DNA of 5,682 nt from Alphaproteobacteria bacterium (GCA_017307315.1 JAFKFF010000271.1:1-5682); one strand, 5' to 3'; numbered from the stretch's first letter, positions 1-5,682 are shown. The notes: generated by a model from the sequence alone, not told the origin. Program-made: numbers and translations.

Positions 1-197
1 AGGTCACTGACGATGTAAGTGTTGTTGCCCTGGTGGAAGGTGCGTACCCGCGGCTGGGGCTTGGTCTCGCCCGACCAGCCCATCCAGACGCAAGGATGGT
101 TCTTCAACGTCGCCTTCAGCACCACTTCCAGGCCGCCGGCATGCACGCCGGCCTGGGGCATGCCGACGCGGTTGGAAATTATGAAGATGCGTGCCAA
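1..197 (-). CDS. otsA: Alpha,alpha-trehalose-phosphate synthase, N-terminal fragment (cut by window start)
   Basis: OtsA is a cytosolic GT20 glycosyltransferase that joins glucose from UDP-glucose to glucose-6-phosphate, giving trehalose-6-phosphate. Only the first 65 codons are in the window; the family is about 450-500 residues, so most of the gene lies beyond position 1. The visible part has the family N-terminus: a first beta strand ending in the SNR motif (residues 8-10), the AGGL glycine loop (20-23) that binds the sugar nucleotide and acceptor, and the WMGWSGE segment (38-44). I place the start at TTG (197-195), because GGGAGG lies 8 nt upstream and the next residues, ARIFIISNR, match the usual OtsA start; no in-frame ATG precedes the SNR motif. 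The start lies inside the last codons of the upstream GH15 gene (19-bp overlap), so translation is probably coupled. Product, OtsB substrate and neighbouring otsB agree. Identification is strong despite truncation; the TTG start is an inference. Confidence 0.9.
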   Translation of the reverse strand, partial: MARIFIISNRVGMPQAGVHAGGLEVVLKATLKNHPCVWMGWSGETKPQPRVRTFHQGNNTYIVSD

Positions 198-1972
198 TAG
201 CGTTCCTCCCAGCTCTTGCTGAGTCGCATCGCACTCAGGATCAGCCCGGCCATCGAATAAGTCTGCGGGAAATTCCCCCACAGCGCGCCGGTCTGCGGAT
301 TGATGTCTTCGGCGAAGAGACCGTAATGGTTGCGCAGCGCCAGCGCGTCCTTGAAGCGGTCGCGCGCTTCGCCGCCACGGCCCAGAAGGCAGAGCGCGTC
401 GATCAGCCAGAAGCGGCAGACCAGGAATTCCGATTCCGGTAGGCCGAAATCGTCGGCGGCGGCATAGCGCAGCACATGGCGGCCGCGCACCAATTCCTGC
501 TCGATCGCCGCCACCGTGGAGGCGAAACGCGGATCGGCGGAATCGATCAGCCCCAGTTCGGGCAGCAACAGCACGCTGGCATCCATGTCCTCGGTGTCGA
601 TGGCAGCGGTGAAGGCGCCCCGCTTCTCGTTCCAGCAGCGCTCCACGATCACGTCGCCGACCTGGCGCGCCAGCCCGTTCCAATGCTCGGCGCGGTCGTC
701 AAGGCCCAGGCGCGCGGCGATGGCGCCCGCCCGCGACAGACCCGCCCAGCACATGGCGGCGGAATGAGTGTGGACGCGCTTGCGGCCCCGGTATTCCCAG
801 ATGCCGGCATCGGGCTCCAGCGCCAGGGCCGCGCAGCGTCGCGCCATCTTTTCCACCAGCCGGAACAGCGGCTCGCCGCCGGGGCGCGGCAGCCTTTTGT
901 CGAAGAACATCGGCACGGCGGACAGGATCACGCTGCCATAGGCGTCGTGCTGAAGCTGGTCCACCGCCGCGTTGCCGATGCGCACCGGCCCATGGCCTTC
1001 GAACCCTTTGAGGTCGGGTGCGATCCATTCGGTCAGGTCGCGCGACGGCACGATGCCATAGACGGGCTTCAGCGCATCCTCTTCGCCCACGATGGAGAAA
1101 ACGAAGGCGATGAAATCCTCCATCGTCTTGGTGGCGCCGATGCGGTTCAGCGCCCTGACCACGAAATAAGCGTCCCGGAGCCAGCAATAGCGATAGTCCC
1201 AGGTGCGGCCCGAATGCGGCGCTTCCGGCAGGGACGTGGTGAGCGCGGCGACGATGCCCCCGGTTTCCTCGAAATTGGAAAGCTTGAGCGTCATGGCGGC
1301 CCGGATGGTGGCATCCTGCCATTCGAACGGAATGGAAAGCCGGCGCACCCATTCGCGCCAATAATCGTTGGTGCGGTCCAGAAACTCCCGCGTCGTGGTG
1401 GCGGGATCGGCGGCGAACGGCTCGTCGGGCCCCAGGACGAGATTGAGCGTGCGGGTGAGCGCGAAGGGCGTCTCTTCCTCGATATAGGACAAGGGCGCGT
1501 CGGTGGTAAGCCGGATCACGGCCGGCTGCCCATAGGTCATGTGATTGGAGCCCGCCACATGCTGGCGGATCGGCTTGCCATAGTCCGAGGCCGGCCGGAA
1601 CCGGATGGTGATGCGCGGCATGCCCGCGACCGGCTCGATGCGGCGCATCAATTGCGGCGGCCGCAGAATGCGGTCGAAATTGCGGAAGCGGGGCGCGAAG
1701 TCGGTGATGCGGACCGCCGATCCGTCCTTGGCGGTGAGAAGCGTCACCACGGTCGCTGTGTTGCGCTCATATTCCGAGGCGCTGTGGCTGAAACCATCCA
1801 GCAGCACATCGGTAAAGCCTTTTTCCTCATCGCCCGCGATCAGGCGGCAGAAAAGCGGATCACCGTCGAAGCGGGGAAAGCACCACCAGACGATGCGGGC
1901 GTTGCGGTCCACCAGGGCGGCGGTGCGGCCATTACCGATCACCGCCAGATCGAGCGCCTGGGGCATGGTCAT
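179..1972 (-). CDS. GH15 glycosidase between otsB and otsA (GH15-A)
   Basis: This 597-residue protein belongs to the bacterial GH15 glucoamylase/trehalase group. It has an N-terminal trehalase-like beta domain (about 1-210; VIGNGRTAALV at 11-21, PRFDGDP at 33-39) and a C-terminal (alpha/alpha)6 barrel (about 215-590). Visible barrel motifs are TWDYRYCWLRDA (257-268), RIGNAA (331-336), GIWEYRG (390-396) and GNFPQTYS (566-573). By family analogy E393 (IWE) is the general acid and E513 (LPE) the general base. No signal peptide is seen, so it should act in the cytosol on trehalose or another small alpha-glucoside; the substrate cannot be read from sequence. The start is ATG at 1972, overlapping the otsB stop as ATGA, with GGAAGAAGGGG 7 nt upstream; ATG 1966 is a weaker alternative. 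Compared with GH15-B, the loop around E513 is two residues shorter and the first beta hairpin reads VDRNARIVWW rather than VGRDGSIDWL, so it is a distinct subgroup. It overlaps otsA by 19 bp. Confidence 0.9.
   Translation of the reverse strand: MTMPQALDLAVIGNGRTAALVDRNARIVWWCFPRFDGDPLFCRLIAGDEEKGFTDVLLDGFSHSASEYERNTATVVTLLTAKDGSAVRITDFAPRFRNFDRILRPPQLMRRIEPVAGMPRITIRFRPASDYGKPIRQHVAGSNHMTYGQPAVIRLTTDAPLSYIEEETPFALTRTLNLVLGPDEPFAADPATTTREFLDRTNDYWREWVRRLSIPFEWQDATIRAAMTLKLSNFEETGGIVAALTTSLPEAPHSGRTWDYRYCWLRDAYFVVRALNRIGATKTMEDFIAFVFSIVGEEDALKPVYGIVPSRDLTEWIAPDLKGFEGHGPVRIGNAAVDQLQHDAYGSVILSAVPMFFDKRLPRPGGEPLFRLVEKMARRCAALALEPDAGIWEYRGRKRVHTHSAAMCWAGLSRAGAIAARLGLDDRAEHWNGLARQVGDVIVERCWNEKRGAFTAAIDTEDMDASVLLLPELGLIDSADPRFASTVAAIEQELVRGRHVLRYAAADDFGLPESEFLVCRFWLIDALCLLGRGGEARDRFKDALALRNHYGLFAEDINPQTGALWGNFPQTYSMAGLILSAMRLSKSWEERYWHASS
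205..210 (-). promoter_or_regulatory. Ribosome binding site for otsA
   Basis: GGGAGG on the minus strand, with 7 nt (AACGCTA) between it and the TTG at 197. It is a near-perfect anti-16S match inside the 3' end of the GH15-A gene, and it decides in favour of the rare TTG start. Confidence 0.65.
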
Positions 1973-2703
1973 GCCGTCACCCCTTCTTCCGCCAGATCGT
2001 TCAGCCATTGCCGCACCGCTTCCGGCGAGGAGAATTCATACGCCGCGCCCCTGAGCGCCCGGCCGACGGAAAAGCCCTCGCCGCCCAGCTCGGGCAGAAT
2101 GTGGAAGACATCGGTGTCGGTGGTGTCGTCGCCCCCGAACAGGGGAACGCGGTCGCGAAACGGCTTCTGGCGCATCAAGGTGCGCACGCCCACGCCTTTA
2201 TCGATTCCCACTCTCTTGGCGTCGATCACCGCTTTTCCCAGCTGGATCGAGACCCGCTGGTCCGCAAACAACGCGGCATTCTCTTCCATCGCCGCCAGCA
2301 GCGCGGACCGGGCTTCCGGCGCCAGCCGGTAGTGCAGCGACAGCGCATAGAGCTTGTCTTCCAGCAAGGTGCCGGGATGACGATCCGTCAAGGTCCCAAA
2401 CAAGGCGCGAACCGGATCCGGAATCGGCGCGGCCAAAGCTTCCACCCGCCCGTCCGCGCTTCGTATCTCCGCGCCATGACAGCCGACCGCCGCCGTCCGG
2501 AAGGGCGCGAACAACGTGTCGATGGCGCCCAGCGAACGCCCGCTGACAAAAGCGAGCGCCCCATCCAGGGCGTCGTGCAACCTGGCGAGAGAAGCCAAAA
2601 GCCCGTCCGGCACCACGACATCATCGGGCGTGCGGGCCATATCGAGCAATGTGCCGTCAATATCCAGAAAAAGAGCCGAATTCCTGTTCACAGGCGGCGT
2701 CAT
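1969..2703 (-). CDS. otsB: Trehalose-6-phosphate phosphatase
   Basis: OtsB removes the phosphate from trehalose-6-phosphate, completing trehalose synthesis in the cytosol. The 244-residue protein is a HAD-superfamily phosphatase with all expected motifs. Motif I is DIDGTL (14-19), with D14 the nucleophile and D16 the acid/base. Motif II is SGRS (54-57), the motif III lysine is K169 (GIDKG), and motif IV is GGDDTTD (190-196), which binds Mg2+. The cap shows GCHGAE (74-79), LEDK (114-117) and HYR (124-126), typical of trehalose phosphatases. Length is normal for bacterial OtsB. I choose ATG 2703 because it gives the usual short lead into the first strand; ATG 2724, seven codons upstream with GGA spaced 5 nt, is a real alternative. 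The open frame runs up to 2916, but that part is intergenic and ppgK antisense sequence and lacks OtsB similarity. It is the first gene of the otsB, GH15-A, otsA transcript, behind a likely stress promoter. Confidence 0.93.
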   Translation of the reverse strand: MTPPVNRNSALFLDIDGTLLDMARTPDDVVVPDGLLASLARLHDALDGALAFVSGRSLGAIDTLFAPFRTAAVGCHGAEIRSADGRVEALAAPIPDPVRALFGTLTDRHPGTLLEDKLYALSLHYRLAPEARSALLAAMEENAALFADQRVSIQLGKAVIDAKRVGIDKGVGVRTLMRQKPFRDRVPLFGGDDTTDTDVFHILPELGGEGFSVGRALRGAAYEFSSPEAVRQWLNDLAEEGVTA

Positions 2704-2779
2704 CCTGACCTGTCCAAAATGCATCCCGTTCCAAGTGATTTCACGCTTGAGCGGAGCCAATAGCCCCGGACCCGCCGTT

Positions 2780-2804
2780 AACGCGTGACCTTGCGTAAAG
2801 TTCC
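2780..2804 (-). promoter_or_regulatory. Predicted EcfG (general stress sigma factor) promoter for otsB-GH15-A-otsA
   Basis: On the minus strand, GGAAC (2804-2800) is followed after exactly 16 nt by CGTT (2783-2780). GGAAC-N16/17-CGTT is the established promoter of alphaproteobacterial EcfG-type sigma factors (sigma-T, RpoE4), which direct the general stress response. The site lies in the only sizeable intergenic gap of the window, in the correct orientation. CGTT is about 55 bp upstream of ATG 2724 and 76 bp upstream of ATG 2703, so transcription would begin near 2772. Trehalose synthesis genes are known EcfG targets in several rhizobia, which fits. The match is exact; function is inferred. 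Confidence 0.72.
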
Positions 2805-2811
2805 GTTGTTT

Positions 2812-2829
2812 TTCCGGCAGAGGCCGGAA
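2812..2829 (-). terminator. Hairpin next to the ppgK stop codon (possible transcript end or 3' stabiliser)
   Basis: A perfect 7-bp inverted repeat (TTCCGGC, loop CTCT, GCCGGAA on the minus strand) begins one base after the ppgK stop codon. The downstream run is AAAAAC, not a T tract, so it is not a classical intrinsic terminator for the leftward transcript. It could still pause polymerase, protect the 3' end or help Rho-dependent ending between the two blocks. The promoter GGAAC starts 7 nt further on. Confidence 0.35.
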
Positions 2830-2830
2830 T

Positions 2831-3580
2831 TCAGGGACGGCGTTTCGTCGCCCCTTTGGGATGCCACACAAAGGCGCTTCCCTCCATCCCCGCATCATTG
2901 GAGACGATGGAAACATTTTTCGGCAGCCGGAAGCGGAGGCGCTGGGCGTTGCCGCCGCCGATATAGAGATGGTCGTAATTCATCACGGTGGCGAGGATGG
3001 GGATGACTTTCTTCACCCGCTTATTCCAGTCCTTGTCGCCGATATCGCGCCGCGCGCCCTCGCCGATATAGGCGTCGAAATCCTCGCCATGATGGATGGG
3101 AATATGCGCCAGTTCCATGTGCGGCATCAGCTCGCCGTCCCGGAACCAGGCCGTGCCGAAGCCGGTGCCCAGAGTGCAGACCAGCTCAAGTCCCCTGCCC
3201 TTGATCGCCGCCAGCCCCTGCACGTCGGCGTCATTGTTGAGACGCGTGGGCTTGCCCAGCTTCCTTTCCATCACGCGCGCGAGCGGATATCCCTTCCAGG
3301 CGCGGGTGCCCAGATTGGCGGCGGTGAAGACCTTGCCGTCGCGCACATAGCCGGGAAAACCGATCGAGACATGGTCATAGCCCTTGAGGGGCGCGACCAG
3401 TTCGACCAGAGCCTTCACCACCTTGGCCGGTCCGGGATGCTTGGGCGTCTTGACCCGAAGCCGTTCGGTCACGAAGCGGCCCTTGGCGTCGACGATGGCG
3501 GCCTTAAGACCGGTGCCGCCGACGTCGATCGCCAGCACCCTGGCGGCGCGTGATTTTGCGGGGCTTCTTCTTGCGGGCAT
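2831..3580 (-). CDS. ppgK: Polyphosphate-type glucokinase (ROK family)
   Basis: The 249-residue protein phosphorylates glucose to glucose-6-phosphate, with inorganic polyphosphate and probably also ATP as donor by analogy to the PPGK family. The first phosphate-binding loop is DVGGTGLK (19-26). IGFPGYVRDG (73-82) and TAANLGTRAW (86-95) are typical of PPGK. LNNDAD (114-119) holds the likely catalytic base D117. GTGFGTAWF (138-146), ELAH (156-159) and the C-terminal YIGGG (207-211) follow. The zinc-binding cysteine cluster of ordinary ROK kinases and repressors is absent, and there is no DNA-binding domain, which supports a PPGK-like enzyme of normal length. The start is ATG 3580, with GGAAGAG about 10 nt upstream. 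That puts the first 25 codons inside the end of GH15-B, and the N-terminus before the first strand is basic (MPARRSPAKSRAAR). A GTG at 3538 would avoid most of the overlap but has no good ribosome site. Donor preference cannot be judged from sequence alone. Confidence 0.85.
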   Translation of the reverse strand: MPARRSPAKSRAARVLAIDVGGTGLKAAIVDAKGRFVTERLRVKTPKHPGPAKVVKALVELVAPLKGYDHVSIGFPGYVRDGKVFTAANLGTRAWKGYPLARVMERKLGKPTRLNNDADVQGLAAIKGRGLELVCTLGTGFGTAWFRDGELMPHMELAHIPIHHGEDFDAYIGEGARRDIGDKDWNKRVKKVIPILATVMNYDHLYIGGGNAQRLRFRLPKNVSIVSNDAGMEGSAFVWHPKGATKRRP

Positions 3581-5363
3581 GGTTCTTATTCTCTTCCTGC
3601 ATCAGATTGAGAGCGGTGTTGATCAGCGCCACGTGGGGGAAGGCCTGGGGAAAATTCCCCAGCATGCGCTTTGCCTCCGGATCATACTCCTCGGCGAACA
3701 GGCCGACATCGTTGCCCAGGCGCTTCAGCCGGTTGAACAGGCGCCTTGCGTCGGCCCTGCGCCCCAGCATCAGGTAATTGTCCGCCAGCCAGAAGCTGCA
3801 GGCAAGGAAGGCACCCTCCCCCGGCGGCAGCCCATCGATACCCGTCTCGGTCTCGTAGCGCAGCACCAATCCCTTGCGGATAAGCCGCTTCTCGATCGCC
3901 GCCACGGTGCGGCGGATGCGCTTGTCCTTGGCGGGCAGAAAGCCCACCAGAGGCAACAGCAACAGGCTCGCGTCCATCCGGGTCGAGCCATAGGCCTGCA
4001 CGAAACAACCGCGCTTGGGATCGACACCCTTGGCACAGATATCCTTGTGAATGCGGTCGGCGATCCGGCGGTAATGCGCCGCCCGCCGCTTGTCGGTCAC
4101 CGCGTTGCTGGCGCGATCGAACGCCACCCAGGTCATCACTTTGGAATGCACGAAGTGCTGGCGCTCGCCCCGGATTTCCCAGATGCCTTCATCCGGCTTT
4201 TTCCAGATCGTCTCCAGATGCGTGAGAAAAGTCTTGCGGATTTCGCCCCGTCGCGGCGCGGGCGGCAGACCGCCCTTGCGCGCCTGGGTGAGCACGTCGG
4301 CCAGTTCGCCGTAAATATCCAACTGCAGCTGCTGCGCGGCGGCGTTGCCGATGCGCACCGGGCGCGAATTCTGGTAGCCGGGCAGATGCGGCAATTCCAG
4401 CTCTTCCAGCCGCTTGTCGCCCATCACGCTGTACATGGTCTGAAGCTGTTCCGGCGCGCCGGCGATCACGCGCACCAACCAATGCTGCCAGACATTGGCT
4501 TCCTCGGTGTAGCCGGCATTGAGGAAGGCCAGCAGGGTGAAGGTGGCGTCCCGCAGCCAGCAATAGCGATAGTCCCAGTTGCGGCCGCCGCCGATCTGCT
4601 CGGGAAGCGAGGTGGTCACCGCGGCCACGATGCCGCCGGTGGGCTGGTAGCTGAGGCTTTTCAGGGTCAGAAGCGAGCGCATCACTTCGTTGCGCCACTT
4701 GCCCTTGACCTTGCAGAGCTCGGTCCAGAACGCCCAATGCTTTTCGGTCTGCTCCAGCACGATATCGGCATCGAGCGTGTCGGGAAGCTCGTAATGCGAC
4801 TCGCGATAGCTGAGCACGAACGGCACCCGCTCGCCGGCGCGGACCTTGAAGCGGGCCGCGGAATGCATGTTCTCGCCCTTCAGCTCCACCGGAGTGCGGA
4901 TGGAGAGAAGATTGGGGCCCGCCACCGCCGCCACGGTTTTGGAATCGATGCGGTTCACCCAGGGAATGGTGATGCCATAGTCGAAGCGGATGATGAGTTC
5001 GGTCTCCATCGCGACATGGCCGCTGACCCCTTCCACGATCCGCACGATGGAACGGTCCTTGCCGTTGAGCGGCATGAAATCGATCAGCCGGACGGTGCCG
5101 GTGGCGGTGCGGAATTCGGTTTCCAGGATCAGGCTGTCGCCGCGATAGCGGCGGCGCACATGCGGCGCACCCTTTCCCCGGTAGGCTTCGACACGGCGGT
5201 CGGGCGCGATCAGCCAGCGGCCATGCTCGGGCCGGCCCAGCAGCGCCGCGAAACAGGCGGCCGAATCGAAGCGCGGCATGCAGAGCCAATCGATCGAGCC
5301 GTCGCGGCCCACCAGCGCCGCGGTGTGGCAATCGCCGATGACCGCATAATCCTCTATCCGCAT
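3504..5363 (-). CDS. GH15 glucoamylase/trehalase-type glycosidase (GH15-B)
   Basis: This 619-residue protein is a canonical bacterial GH15 enzyme of the type that includes archaeal and mycobacterial trehalases and glucoamylases. The N-terminal trehalase-like beta domain (about 1-215) opens with YAVIGDCHTAALVGRDGSID (6-25) and PRFDS (30-34). The (alpha/alpha)6 barrel (about 220-590) carries RNWDYRYCWLRDA (261-273), RIGNAA (337-342), GIWEIRGE (393-400), HSKVMTWVAFDRA (406-418), LPPGEGAF (512-519) and GNFPQAF (569-575). E396 and E516 are the likely general acid and base. No signal peptide is seen, so it is probably cytosolic and releases glucose from trehalose or maltosaccharides. I start at ATG 5363, 4 bp after the pgl stop, because the protein then begins exactly at the family start; an upstream GTG at 5393 adds ten residues without support. 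The last 27 residues form a very basic tail (KKKPRK, RRRRHR), and the final 25 codons overlap ppgK in another frame. Glucokinase directly downstream fits a glucose-releasing role. Confidence 0.9.
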   Translation of the reverse strand: MRIEDYAVIGDCHTAALVGRDGSIDWLCMPRFDSAACFAALLGRPEHGRWLIAPDRRVEAYRGKGAPHVRRRYRGDSLILETEFRTATGTVRLIDFMPLNGKDRSIVRIVEGVSGHVAMETELIIRFDYGITIPWVNRIDSKTVAAVAGPNLLSIRTPVELKGENMHSAARFKVRAGERVPFVLSYRESHYELPDTLDADIVLEQTEKHWAFWTELCKVKGKWRNEVMRSLLTLKSLSYQPTGGIVAAVTTSLPEQIGGGRNWDYRYCWLRDATFTLLAFLNAGYTEEANVWQHWLVRVIAGAPEQLQTMYSVMGDKRLEELELPHLPGYQNSRPVRIGNAAAQQLQLDIYGELADVLTQARKGGLPPAPRRGEIRKTFLTHLETIWKKPDEGIWEIRGERQHFVHSKVMTWVAFDRASNAVTDKRRAAHYRRIADRIHKDICAKGVDPKRGCFVQAYGSTRMDASLLLLPLVGFLPAKDKRIRRTVAAIEKRLIRKGLVLRYETETGIDGLPPGEGAFLACSFWLADNYLMLGRRADARRLFNRLKRLGNDVGLFAEEYDPEAKRMLGNFPQAFPHVALINTALNLMQEENKNHARKKKPRKITRRQGAGDRRRRHRS

Positions 5364-5367
5364 CCGC

Positions 5368-5682
5368 TCAGGTCCCAACCCCTGCAGCGGCACGGTCCAC
5401 CAGCCAGATCACCTCGCCCCGGGGCTTCAAGCGACCCGCGGGAATGGAAGGATCGCCGGCCCGCGCCCGGGCAAGCGCGCCGGCCTTGGCCGCGCCGGCG
5501 ACCAGGAAGAGCGTGAGGCGGCTGGATTCCAGCGCGGGATAGGTGAGCGAAATGCGCGGCTCGCGACGGCCTTCCGGCACCACCGCGACCCAGCGCGCGC
5601 GCTCATCCAGCACCGGCTGGCCGGGAAGAAGCGAGGCGGTGTGGCCGTCCTCGCCCAGGCCCAGCAGCTGCAGGCCGAACAA
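5368..5682 (-). CDS. pgl: 6-phosphogluconolactonase, C-terminal part (cut by window end)
   Basis: Pgl hydrolyses 6-phosphogluconolactone to 6-phosphogluconate, the second step of the oxidative pentose-phosphate and Entner-Doudoroff routes. The window holds the last 104 codons and the stop (TGA 5370-5368). The family is about 230-240 residues, so roughly the first 55-60% lies upstream of the window. The visible part has the DevB/SOL-type signature LGLGEDGHTASLLPG, with the GEDGHTAS active-site segment, then a VPEG...PRISLTYPAL strand-loop, a FLVAGAAKAGAL helix region and the closing PRGEVIWLVDRAA. The TTG at 5682 is an internal leucine codon, not a start. The gene ends 4 bp before GH15-B, so the two are likely co-transcribed. 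In many proteobacteria zwf or gnd lies next to pgl, which would put those genes just beyond 5682, but that cannot be seen here. Confidence 0.93.
   Translation of the reverse strand: MFGLQLLGLGEDGHTASLLPGQPVLDERARWVAVVPEGRREPRISLTYPALESSRLTLFLVAGAAKAGALARARAGDPSIPAGRLKPRGEVIWLVDRAAAGVGT

Noticed and set aside
1973..2008. Twelve-residue longer start of GH15-A at 2008
   Set aside because: It lies inside otsB; the ATGA junction at 1972 with GGAAGAAGGGG 7 nt upstream is far more convincing.
476..2332. Long plus-strand open frame (618 codons) opposite GH15-A and otsB
   Set aside because: It is antisense to two genes with full family motifs; its translation is low-complexity Arg/Gly/Ala/His-rich with no recognisable domain. 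Long antisense frames are expected in GC-rich coding DNA.
2728..2732. Second GGAAC on the minus strand just before ATG 2724
   Set aside because: No CGTT follows at 16-17 nt, and it sits 3 nt from a start codon; it is more likely part of a ribosome binding site.
2752..2768. 6-bp stem with a 5-nt loop in the otsB leader (CGGGGC/GCTCCG, one G-U pair)
   Set aside because: Too short and imperfect to call a riboswitch or thermosensor in GC-rich DNA; noted only because it would lie near the 5' end of the predicted stress transcript.
2704..2916. N-terminal extension of otsB up to 2916
   Set aside because: The added residues overlap the end of ppgK and the promoter/hairpin region and have no OtsB similarity; a normal-length OtsB starts at 2703 or 2724.
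5364..5393. Alternative GTG start of GH15-B at 5393
   Set aside because: It would overlap pgl and add ten residues before the point where the GH15 family normally begins (MRIEDYAVIG); ATG 5363 fits better.
3384..5516. Plus-strand open frame of 710 codons opposite GH15-B and parts of pgl and ppgK
   Set aside because: It runs antisense across three genes and their junctions, shows no family motif, and has the composition of a shadow frame.

Overview
This GC-rich window encodes six genes, all on the minus strand, so transcription runs from high to low coordinates. In that order they are: the C-terminal half of 6-phosphogluconolactonase (pgl, cut by the window end); a GH15 glucoamylase/trehalase-type glycosidase (called GH15-B here); a polyphosphate-type glucokinase (ppgK); a 127-bp intergenic region; trehalose-6-phosphate phosphatase (otsB); a second, more divergent GH15 enzyme (GH15-A); and the first 65 codons of trehalose-6-phosphate synthase (otsA, cut by the window start). 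No plus-strand genes, RNA genes, mobile elements or CRISPR arrays were seen. Gene content, composition and the promoter below suggest an alphaproteobacterial chromosome. The genus cannot be named from the sequence.

The genes form two blocks. Block 1 (5682 down to 2831) is pgl, GH15-B, ppgK. The gap between pgl and GH15-B is 4 bp, and GH15-B overlaps ppgK by 77 bp, so they are very probably one transcript whose upstream part lies outside the window. Block 2 (2724/2703 down to 1) is otsB, GH15-A, otsA, joined by an ATGA overlap and a 19-bp overlap with a TTG start for otsA. Between the blocks lie a perfect 7-bp hairpin next to the ppgK stop codon and then GGAAC-N16-CGTT. That is an exact match to the promoter consensus of the alphaproteobacterial general stress sigma factor EcfG (sigma-T/RpoE4). 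It sits on the correct strand, about 55 bp upstream of the first candidate otsB start.

The parts fit a glucose/trehalose module. OtsA and OtsB make trehalose from glucose-6-phosphate and UDP-glucose. The GH15 enzymes are candidates for releasing glucose from trehalose or another alpha-glucoside. PpgK would rephosphorylate glucose, possibly with polyphosphate, and Pgl is a step of the oxidative pentose-phosphate/Entner-Doudoroff route. The least understood parts are the GH15 gene placed between otsB and otsA, and the presence of two distinct GH15 paralogues in one locus. These roles are inferred from family and context, not demonstrated.
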